From NCBI GenBank assembly GCA_963728655.1, contig CAVSLD010000006.1, positions 682,001-746,000 of the forward strand: a stretch of 64,000 nucleotides of DNA, in the 5' to 3' direction. The notes under the pieces were generated by a model. The model was not told the DNA's origin. It did not search any database and was given only the letters and a program-made list of their open reading frames with translations. This DNA comes from Iamia sp963728655. GTDB taxonomy: Bacteria > Actinomycetota > Acidimicrobiia > Acidimicrobiales > Iamiaceae. The position numbers and the translations under genes were made by a program. How positions within the stretch are numbered: position 1 is the first letter of the stretch; every line of letters begins with the position of its first letter. This document shows positions 8,597 to 15,055 of this stretch, in pieces.

Positions 8597-9171
8597 CCAC
8601 GGCCTCGGTCCAGGGAGAGGGGGCGGTGCTCTTCACCGACCTGGTCGGGTTCACCTCGTTCAACCAGAGCGAGGGCGACGAGGCGGCCCTCGCCGTGCTC
8701 GACCAGCAGACGAGGCTGATGACCGACGCGCTGGCGGGACGGCCCGGGACCCGGATCGTCAAGGAGCTCGGCGACGGCCTCCTCGTCTGGTGCGACGCGG
8801 CCGCCCACGCCGTCGTGTCCGCCGGCGCGCTGCTCACCGCTGTCCGCGAGGCCCGCGCCGGAGGCACGTTCCCGTTGGCGATCCGCATGGGCCTGCACCA
8901 CGGCGAGGTCCTGCGGCGGGGCGACGACGTGGTGGGCCTGACGGTCAACGTGGCCGCCCGCATCGTGGACCTGGCGGGGCCGGGCGAGCTGTTGCTGTCG
9001 GAAGCGGCCGTAAGCGCCTGTGGCCCCGTGGCGGGGGCCGCCTTCGAGCCGGTCGGCCCGGTGCGGGTCAAGGGCGTGCGCGAGCCGCTCTGGCTGTCCC
9101 GGCTGGCGTTCGAGGCCTCGGCCCGGCTCGGCACCGTTCGGACCCTCGCCCAGCCAGGCCCTACGATCTGA
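8593..9171 (+). CDS. Class III adenylate/guanylate cyclase catalytic domain protein
   Basis: The 192-residue protein is a stand-alone class III cyclase domain. Metal-binding Asp16 is in LFTDLVGFT, and Lys57 plus Asp61 are in KELGDG. The transition-state residues Asn119 and Arg123 are in TVNVAARI, so all key catalytic positions appear intact. Lys57 is consistent with ATP selectivity, so cAMP is the likely product. There is no membrane segment or regulatory domain, so activity may be controlled by the overlapping DUF4097 protein. The ATG overlaps the upstream TGA by 4 bp. The next gene begins 46 bp downstream behind its own operator. Confidence 0.85.
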   Translation: MTTASVQGEGAVLFTDLVGFTSFNQSEGDEAALAVLDQQTRLMTDALAGRPGTRIVKELGDGLLVWCDAAAHAVVSAGALLTAVREARAGGTFPLAIRMGLHHGEVLRRGDDVVGLTVNVAARIVDLAGPGELLLSEAAVSACGPVAGAAFEPVGPVRVKGVREPLWLSRLAFEASARLGTVRTLAQPGPTI

Positions 9172-9182
9172 CGGTCCATCAG
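9168..9182. promoter_or_regulatory. 15-bp palindromic operator CTGACGGTCCATCAG
   Basis: The half-sites CTGACGG and CCATCAG match each other in 6 of 7 positions when one is reversed. The site shares length, symmetry and half-site sequence with 5592-5606 upstream of the acyl-CoA synthetase. It lies 35 bp before the SDR ATG and just 3' of the cyclase stop. A common TetR-like regulator is likely. Confidence 0.6.
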
Positions 9183-9217
9183 AAACGCGCGCACCTGCGC
9201 CATCCAGGAGGTCACCC

Positions 9218-10132
9218 ATGGGCATGCTCGACGGCAAGGTCGCCATCGTCACCGGCGCCGGTCACGGGATCGGGAGGGGCCACGCCATGGAGCTGGCCAA
9301 GCACGGGGCCAAGGTGGTCGTGAACGACCTGGGCGGCTCGGTCACCGGCGAGGGCGAGGGCCGCGACGCCGACGAGACCGTGGGCATCATCGAGAAGCGG
9401 GGCGGCGAGGCCGTCGCCGACTACGAGAACGTGGCCGACCACGAGGGTGCCGGGCGCATGGTCGCCCAGGCCGTCGACACCTGGGGCCGGCTCGACGTCC
9501 TGGTCACCAACGCCGGCATCGTGCGCGACTCGGCCATCTGGAACATGAGCGAGGCCGACTTCGACGCCGTCATCGCCGTGCACCTCAAGGGCATGTGGTC
9601 GCCGTGCCACCACGCGGCCAAGCACTGGCGGGCGGTCAACAAGGAGACCGGCCGCCCCGTCGGGGGTCGTGTGATCACCACCACCTCGGGCGCCGGCCTG
9701 GTCGGCAACTTCGGCCAGACCAACTACGCCACGGCCAAGGCCGGCGTGGCCGGCTTCACCCAGACCCTCAGCCTGGAGCTGTGGCGCCTGGGCGTGACCG
9801 TCAACGCCGTGGGACCGGCTGCCGCCACCCGCATCACCGCCACCATGCCCGGCGCCCCGGACGTCATCGAGCCCGACGACGTGCCCGAGGACGAGTGGAA
9901 CCGCATGGACCCGGCCGTCTCGTCGCCCCTGGTCGCCTGGCTGGCCAGCGACGAGAGCAGCCACGTCACCGGCCAGGTGATCCGGGCCGTGGCCGAGGAC
10001 ATCATCCTCATGACGGGCTGGACCAACGGCGCCCAGATCGCCAACGGAGGGAAGCGCTGGGACGCCACCAAGCTCGGCACCCAGCTGGCCACCGACGTCT
10101 TCGGCACCCGCGCCCCCGGCCTGCGCTACTAG
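9218..10132 (+). CDS. SDR family NAD(P)-dependent oxidoreductase
   Basis: This 304-residue short-chain dehydrogenase has cofactor motif TGAGHGIG at residues 12-19, NAG in VTNAGIV, the catalytic Ser in TTTSGAG, and Tyr-x-x-x-Lys in NYATAKAG. It resembles the (R)-hydroxyacyl-CoA dehydrogenase-like SDRs of peroxisomal multifunctional enzyme type. The C-terminal extension after TGQVIRAV is longer than in a minimal SDR. The ATG at 9218 is chosen because AGGAGGT precedes it at optimal distance. The open frame continues further upstream, but that part overlaps the cyclase. The shared operator suggests co-regulation with the acyl-CoA synthetase at 5647, so a role in acyl-CoA degradation is plausible. 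Confidence 0.9.
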   Translation: MGMLDGKVAIVTGAGHGIGRGHAMELAKHGAKVVVNDLGGSVTGEGEGRDADETVGIIEKRGGEAVADYENVADHEGAGRMVAQAVDTWGRLDVLVTNAGIVRDSAIWNMSEADFDAVIAVHLKGMWSPCHHAAKHWRAVNKETGRPVGGRVITTTSGAGLVGNFGQTNYATAKAGVAGFTQTLSLELWRLGVTVNAVGPAAATRITATMPGAPDVIEPDDVPEDEWNRMDPAVSSPLVAWLASDESSHVTGQVIRAVAEDIILMTGWTNGAQIANGGKRWDATKLGTQLATDVFGTRAPGLRY

Positions 10133-10175
10133 CGAGCCGGGGCGTGTCGCCCGGGCGAGGGACGGGGGACGGCCG

Positions 10176-11153
10176 ATGACCGGCCGGGGTGAGGTCCGTT
10201 CGGCCGCCGCTCGCCGCCTGGCGCCTGGCTGTCCACCGGCCCCCGGATCGCTGACGTCGCTCCCGGCGCGTCGTGGCGCGCGAGTCGTCGTCGTGGCCGG
10301 GCCCGGAGTGCTCGCGGCCCGGGCCACCTCCGGCGTGCGCACCCTCGCCGGCATCACCGGCGCCACCGTCGTCAACACGGTGGGGGCGAAGGGGCTCGTC
10401 GCGTGGGACGACCCCCTGCACGGGGGCACCGTCGGCCTCCAGGTCGACGACGCCGCCCTCGCCGAGATCGCCACCGCCGACCTGGTGGTGACCACGGGCC
10501 TCGACCCGGCCGAGAGCACCTCGCTGACCACTGCCCTGGCGACCCGGTGCGCGGCCGAGCCCGACGCGGTGGTCGACGTGCACCCGGCGCACCTGGCCCT
10601 CGCCGCCGGCGGCTGGCCCCCGACGGCCGGGCCCGGCGCGCGACCGCCGGTCTACGACGCCCTCGCCGCCGTGGTCGGCCCCATGTACGTGGCGGAGGTG
10701 GCCCCGGGCGACCCGATGCCGCCGCCGCAGGCGGCCCGCGCCCTCGCCGACGGCCTGCCCGCCGGGGGCCTCGTCGTGGCGCCCCCGGGACGCACCGGGT
10801 TCTGGGTCGGGCGCACGTTCCCGACCTCGGTCGCGGGCTCGGTGGTCGTCACGACCGGCGATCCGGCCGGGACGGCAGAGGAGGTGGCGCTCCGGGCGGC
10901 CGCGGCCGGCCGCCCGACCACCCTCGTGGTCGACGCCCACGCCCTCCCGCCGGCCGTGGCCGACGGCGCGCTGGTCCGCGCTGTCGACGACGGAGCGCTC
11001 CCGGCCGTCGTCGAGGTCTGGGCCGGCCCCGACGCCGAGGTGGCGCCCGCCCCCGGTCGCCGCGTCGCCAGGGTCGACTGGTCCGCCGTCGATGCCCTCA
11101 TCGCCGTGGCCGGCGCCCCCGACCCCGCGGTCTGGCCCCGCAGCGCCGGCTGA
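10176..11153 (+). CDS. Degenerate thiamine-pyrophosphate-enzyme-like protein
   Basis: Residues about 35-125 resemble the central (M) domain of acetolactate-synthase-like TPP enzymes: GVRTLAGITGATVVNT, GAKGLVAWDDPLHGGTVGL and IATADLVVTTGLDPAES. The usual N-terminal Pyr domain with its Glu is missing. The C-terminal part (TSVAGSVVVTTGDPAGTAEE) lacks the GDG...N TPP-Mg motif. At 325 residues it is about 60 percent of a normal family member, so catalysis with TPP looks impossible. It could be a regulatory or structural derivative, or an unrelated Rossmann-like protein. The ATG follows GACGGGGGAC. Confidence 0.5.
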   Translation: MTGRGEVRSAAARRLAPGCPPAPGSLTSLPARRGARVVVVAGPGVLAARATSGVRTLAGITGATVVNTVGAKGLVAWDDPLHGGTVGLQVDDAALAEIATADLVVTTGLDPAESTSLTTALATRCAAEPDAVVDVHPAHLALAAGGWPPTAGPGARPPVYDALAAVVGPMYVAEVAPGDPMPPPQAARALADGLPAGGLVVAPPGRTGFWVGRTFPTSVAGSVVVTTGDPAGTAEEVALRAAAAGRPTTLVVDAHALPPAVADGALVRAVDDGALPAVVEVWAGPDAEVAPAPGRRVARVDWSAVDALIAVAGAPDPAVWPRSAG

Positions 11154-11212
11154 CGGGTCGCCGACGGGCGAGGGGCCCCGAGGTCAGGGGCTGTGCCGCT
11201 CCGCGGGTCGGG

Positions 11213-11863
11213 TCAGTCGGTGTCGACGACCCCGACGGGGCAGGAGACACCGGTGCCGCCCAGGCCGCAGTAGCCGCCGGGGACCTTGTGGAGGTACTGC
11301 TGGTGGTAGTCCTCGGCGTAGAAGAACTCGCCGCCGTCGGCGATCTCGGTGGTGATGTCGCCGTAGCCGGCCTCGGCCAGCTTGGCCTGGAACTGGTCCC
11401 GGCTGGCCTGGGCGGCAGCCAGCTCGTCGCCGGAGAGGCCGTAGATGCCGGAGCGGTACTGGGTGCCCATGTCGTTGCCCTGGCGCATGCCCTGGGTGGG
11501 GTCGTGGCCCTCCCAGAACACCTTGAGCAGGGTGGGCAGGCTCACCTGCTCGGGGTCGTAGGCGACGAGGACGGCCTCGGTGTGGCCGGTGCGGCCCGAG
11601 CACACCTCCTCGTAGGTGGGGTTCGGCGAGTAGCCACCGACGTAGCCCACGGCGGTGGTGACCACGCCCGGGGTCTGCCAGAAGAGGCGCTCGGCGCCCC
11701 AGAAGCAGCCGAGGGCGAACACCACGGTGCGGGTGCCCTCCGGGAAGGGCGGGCGCAGGGGCGTGCCCAGGACGGCGTGGGTGGCGGGGACGGGCATGGG
11801 GGAGTCGTGGCCGGGCAGGGCCTTCTCGGGCTCGACCATCTCCATCTTGCGGCGCAGGAACAT
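11213..11863 (-). CDS. msrA: Peptide-methionine (S)-S-oxide reductase MsrA
   Basis: The 216-residue enzyme reduces methionine-S-sulfoxide in proteins. The catalytic motif GCFWG is present with Cys at residue 53, followed by VGYVGG, the conserved ERLFW, and the C-terminal YHQQYL segment. A resolving-cysteine region is likely in GGYCGLGGTGVSC. The minus-strand start at 11863 is preceded by TAGCCT at a 6-nt gap, fitting leaderless expression. A small membrane protein lies upstream in the same orientation. Confidence 0.95.
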   Translation of the reverse strand: MFLRRKMEMVEPEKALPGHDSPMPVPATHAVLGTPLRPPFPEGTRTVVFALGCFWGAERLFWQTPGVVTTAVGYVGGYSPNPTYEEVCSGRTGHTEAVLVAYDPEQVSLPTLLKVFWEGHDPTQGMRQGNDMGTQYRSGIYGLSGDELAAAQASRDQFQAKLAEAGYGDITTEIADGGEFFYAEDYHQQYLHKVPGGYCGLGGTGVSCPVGVVDTD

Positions 11864-11965
11864 GGCCCCAGGCTAGGAGCGATCGGGCGGGATCGTCCGG
11901 TGGCCGGGGGACCGTTCGCGTCCTGTTCGCGACGGGGGTCGGGGCTCGTCGTCGGGGTCCCCGGC

Positions 11966-12268
11966 TCAACCCCGGCGGTCGGACAGGGCCCAGGCCGCGG
12001 CGGCGCTGGTGCCCGCCGCGGTGAGCACCGCCGGCCAGGCGCCGATCTTCTTGGCCAGCGGGTGCGACGCCCCGAAGCCGCCCAGGTAGATGCCCACGAG
12101 GGCCACGGTGGCCCCGGGGCCGGCGTGGCGCACCCACTCCCGGCCGGCGACGACGCCGCCGGCGGCGAGCACGGCTCCACCGAGCGGCCGGACCTTCGTC
12201 TCCCGGGCGACGAGGTAGCCCCCGACCAGGGACGCGGCGACGACGGGGGCGGTGGGGATCCGGGCCAT
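11966..12268 (-). CDS. Small hydrophobic membrane protein (100 aa)
   Basis: I do not recognise this family. The sequence is Ala/Gly/Val-rich with about four hydrophobic stretches (PVVAASLVGGYLVA, GGAVLAAGGVVAG, TVALVGIYLGGFG, AVLTAAGTSAAAAWAL). Basic residues between them suit a small integral membrane protein. TAGCGT lies 6 nt before the ATG at 12268, the same promoter geometry as its neighbours, which supports a real gene. Confidence 0.6.
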   Translation of the reverse strand: MARIPTAPVVAASLVGGYLVARETKVRPLGGAVLAAGGVVAGREWVRHAGPGATVALVGIYLGGFGASHPLAKKIGAWPAVLTAAGTSAAAAWALSDRRG

Positions 12269-12355
12269 CCCCCGACGCTACCGAGGCACGCGCCACGGCT
12301 CTGGGGTCGGACGGCGTCGTGGGGGCGACGGGGGCCTGCCCCGGGACGGGGAGGC

Positions 12356-13267
12356 TCAGGCCTCGGCCGCCAGGCGGGCCCGCCAGTCGTCGAGGAGGTC
12401 GGCGAGGGTGGTGTCGAGGCTGATCGACGGCTCCCAGCCGGTGGCCGCGGTGAGCTTGGCGTGGGAGCCGCGGAGCACCGGCAGGTCGACGGGGCGGAGC
12501 AGGGCCTCGTCGACCTCGAAGCGGAGGTCGGTGCGGGCCATGGCCAGCAGCGCGTCGGCCACGTCCTGCACGGCGACGTCGTGGCCGGAGCAGACGTTGT
12601 AGGCCTCGCCCGGCGCCCCATCGAGGGCGAGGAGGCGGTAGGCGCGGACCACGTCGCGGACGTCGGTGTGGTCGCGCCGGGCGGTGAGGTCGCCGATCGG
12701 GAGGACGTCGCCGCCGTCGCGCTCGGCCCGGGCGATGCGGCTGGCCAGGGCCGACGCCATGAAGCCGTCGGACTGGCCCGGGCCCAGGTGGTTGAAGGCC
12801 CGGACGCGCATGACCTCGAGGCCGTGGCCCAGCCAGGCCTGCAGGCCGAGGTAGTCGGCCGCCACCTTGGACGCGGCGTAGGGCGACGACGGTCGCAGCG
12901 GGCTCTCCTCGGTGAGGGGCATGTCCTCGGGCCGGGCCTTGCCGTACACGTCGGCGCTCGACACCGCGACGACCCGCGCCACGCCGGCGGCGCGGGCGGC
13001 GGCGAGGAGGTTGAGGGTGCCCTCGGCGTTGACCCGGAAGACCTCGGCCGGGTGGTCCCAGGAGGTGCCGACGTTGGCCCAGCCGGCCAGGTGGTAGACG
13101 ACCTCGGGGGCGGCCTCGGCCAGCTCGGCGGCCAGGGCCCCGGCGTCGGTGATGTCGGCTCCGCCGCGGCCCGGGTCGGTGGTGGTGACCTCGTCACCGG
13201 CCTCGGCCAGGTGGGCCACCAGGTGGCCCCCGACGAACCCTCCGGCCCCCGTGACCAGAGCCCTCAT
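12356..13267 (-). CDS. NAD-dependent epimerase/dehydratase (GDP-6-deoxy-4-keto-mannose reductase-like)
   Basis: This 303-residue extended SDR has NAD(P) motif GAGGFVGG (residues 7-14), the Ser in VSSADVYG and catalytic YAASK. FNHLGPGQSDGFMAS is typical of GDP-4-keto-6-deoxy-D-mannose reductases (Rmd) and their dTDP-sugar relatives, so the product is probably a deoxyhexose nucleotide. The position beside glycosyltransferases supports a sugar-donor role. The start codon overlaps the stop of a 14-codon leader frame (ATGA), so translation may be coupled to it. Confidence 0.82.
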   Translation of the reverse strand: MRALVTGAGGFVGGHLVAHLAEAGDEVTTTDPGRGGADITDAGALAAELAEAAPEVVYHLAGWANVGTSWDHPAEVFRVNAEGTLNLLAAARAAGVARVVAVSSADVYGKARPEDMPLTEESPLRPSSPYAASKVAADYLGLQAWLGHGLEVMRVRAFNHLGPGQSDGFMASALASRIARAERDGGDVLPIGDLTARRDHTDVRDVVRAYRLLALDGAPGEAYNVCSGHDVAVQDVADALLAMARTDLRFEVDEALLRPVDLPVLRGSHAKLTAATGWEPSISLDTTLADLLDDWRARLAAEA

Positions 13268-13308
13268 CGGGGCCCGGTCGTCGGCGTGCGGTGCTCGTCG
13301 GGGCGCAT
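13264..13308 (-). CDS. Putative 14-codon leaderless leader peptide upstream of the epimerase
   Basis: TACGCT (complement of 13317-13322) lies 8 nt before an ATG at 13308. This is the same geometry as the leaderless promoters in this window, but that ATG opens only a 14-residue frame (MRPDEHRTPTTGPR). Its TGA overlaps the epimerase ATG as ATGA at 13264-13267. The arrangement suggests a leaderless upstream frame that delivers ribosomes to the epimerase start by termination-reinitiation. There is no run of a single amino acid that would suggest classical attenuation. Confidence 0.4.
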   Translation of the reverse strand: MRPDEHRTPTTGPR

Positions 13309-13465
13309 GGCGGGCGAGCGTAGTGGCCCCGTCGGAGTGCCCTTCCGTGCCGGTGGCGCCACCGTCGGTCGTGGGGGCGCAGGGGGCCCTCCACTACGAT
13401 CCACCCGACCCGTGGCCCCTGTGCCCCGGCCGCACGGACCAACCCCAGGTCGTGAGAGGAGAGCC

Positions 13466-14395
13466 GTGTCCCCCCACCTGTCGGTCCTGCTGCCGGCGTA
13501 CAACGAGGCCGAGAACCTGGCCGAGCTGGTGCCGGAGATCGGCAAGGTCCTGGAGGCGGCGGGCATCACCCACGAGATCGTGGTGGTCGACGACGGCAGC
13601 ACCGACGGCACCCGCAAGGTGATGGCCGGGCTCCGCAGCGACACCGTGCGGTCGATCCGCCTGCGCCGCAACGCGGGCAAGTCGGCGGCGCTGGCGGTCG
13701 GGGTGGAGCAGGTCGAGGGCGAGTACGTGGCCCTCATGGACGCCGACGGCCAGGACGACCCCGAGGAGCTGCCCCGCCTGGTGGCCCACCTCGACGAGGC
13801 CGGCCTCGACCTGGTGACGGGCCGCCGCTCGGTGCGCAACGACCGCTTCGTGAAGCGCACGACCTCGAAGCTCTACAACGGCGCCACCGCCCGGGTCACC
13901 GGCGTCCCCGGCCGCGACTTCAACTCCGGGCTCAAGGTGATGAGCACCGAGCTGGCCCGCAGCGTGGAGCTCTACGGCGAGCTCCACCGCTACATCCCCG
14001 TGCTGGCGGTGTGGAACGGCTTCCAGGTGGGCGAGATCGACGTCGAGCACCACGAGCGCCGCCACGGCAGCTCCAAGTTCGGGCGGGCCCGCTTCTGGCG
14101 GGGCTTCCTCGACCTGGTGACGGTCAAGTTCCTCACGACCTACACGGCCCGACCGTTCCACCTCTTCGGTGGCCTCGGGTTCATCATCGGGCTCATCGGC
14201 GCCGGCCTGCTCACCTGGATGGGCATCGAGCGCATCCTGGGCGAGGAGATCGGCACCCGGCCGGCCCTGCTCGCCGGCGTCCTCCTGGTGGTCGTCGCCG
14301 TCCAGATGGTGTCGCTCGGCCTGCTGGCCGAGCTCATGGTGAACCTGCGCCGGCGGCGCAGCCTCGACTCCGCCGCCGAGGGAGACACGCGATGA
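13466..14395 (+). CDS. Glycosyltransferase family 2 with C-terminal membrane anchor
   Basis: The 309-residue enzyme has a GT-A fold like dolichol/polyprenyl-phosphate sugar synthases (GtrB/DPM1 type). Features are LLPAYNEAENL at the N-terminus, VVDDGSTDGT, the metal-binding DADGQDDPEEL and the acceptor-loop GRDFNSGLK. Two hydrophobic helices (FGGLGFIIGLIGAGLL and LLAGVLLVVVAVQMVS) form a membrane hairpin at the C-terminus. It probably loads a hexose onto polyprenyl phosphate at the inner membrane. The GTG at 13466 follows GAGAGGAGAG. The stop overlaps the methyltransferase ATG (ATGA), so the two are translationally coupled. Confidence 0.88.
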   Translation: MSPHLSVLLPAYNEAENLAELVPEIGKVLEAAGITHEIVVVDDGSTDGTRKVMAGLRSDTVRSIRLRRNAGKSAALAVGVEQVEGEYVALMDADGQDDPEELPRLVAHLDEAGLDLVTGRRSVRNDRFVKRTTSKLYNGATARVTGVPGRDFNSGLKVMSTELARSVELYGELHRYIPVLAVWNGFQVGEIDVEHHERRHGSSKFGRARFWRGFLDLVTVKFLTTYTARPFHLFGGLGFIIGLIGAGLLTWMGIERILGEEIGTRPALLAGVLLVVVAVQMVSLGLLAELMVNLRRRRSLDSAAEGDTR

Positions 14396-15036
14396 GCCCG
14401 AGCCCCACCGCCACGCCCATCGGGCTGGCCCCCGGCGCCCCGGCCGAGGCCGCAGGCCAGGACGCGGCCAAGTACGGCACCTCGAACCCGGTCGTGGCGC
14501 GCCTCCTGGGCCGCTGGATGGACGAGATCCACGAGGTGCTGGGCCCCGTGTCGGGCACCGTCGTCGACATCGGGGTGGGGGAGGGCCTGGCCCTCGAGAG
14601 GATGATCCCCGGGGGCCACCCGGCGGTCGGCCTCGAGTACCGCATCGACAAGGCCCGCGCCGCCGACGGCCGCCTCGACTGGTTGGCGCCGGTGTCGGGC
14701 GACGCCGGCATGCTGCCCTTCCCCGACAGCTGCGCCGACCTGGTCACCTGCATCGAGCTGCTCGAGCACCTGCCCACCTACCGGCCCGCGGTCGCCGAGC
14801 TGGCCCGCATCACCCGCGGCCGCTGCGTGGTGTCGGTGCCCTGGGAGCCGTGGTTCCGCCTGGGCAACCTGGGCCGGGGCAAGAACCTGGGCCGCCTGGG
14901 CAACGACCCCGAGCACGTGCAGGCCTTCACGCCCAAGAAGCTGGTGCGGGCCCTGCGCCGCGGGTTCCGCGACGTCGAGCTGCACCCCTGCTTCCCGTGG
15001 CTCATCGCCGAGTGCCGGGGCCCCAAGCGGCCCTGA
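14392..15036 (+). CDS. Class I SAM-dependent methyltransferase
   Basis: In this 214-residue protein the SAM-binding motif I is VVDIGVGEG (residues about 52-60), followed by GLEYR (motif II), GDAGMLPFPD and DLVTCIELLEHL (motif IV), typical of the Methyltransf_11 group. The N-terminus is Ala/Pro-rich and probably disordered. It overlaps the GT2 gene by 4 bp. That coupling suggests it methylates a lipid-linked sugar or another product of the envelope-glycan pathway. The exact substrate is not visible. It ends 19 bp from the convergent membrane protein. Confidence 0.82.
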   Translation: MSPSPTATPIGLAPGAPAEAAGQDAAKYGTSNPVVARLLGRWMDEIHEVLGPVSGTVVDIGVGEGLALERMIPGGHPAVGLEYRIDKARAADGRLDWLAPVSGDAGMLPFPDSCADLVTCIELLEHLPTYRPAVAELARITRGRCVVSVPWEPWFRLGNLGRGKNLGRLGNDPEHVQAFTPKKLVRALRRGFRDVELHPCFPWLIAECRGPKRP

Positions 15037-15055
15037 CCCCCTCCCGGACGGTGCG

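Noticed and set aside
10403..13465. Very long plus-strand frame leading into the GT2 gene (would give a 1330-residue protein)
   Set aside because: The upstream part is the shadow of msrA, the small membrane protein and the epimerase on the other strand. The real start is GTG 13466 with a good ribosome site.
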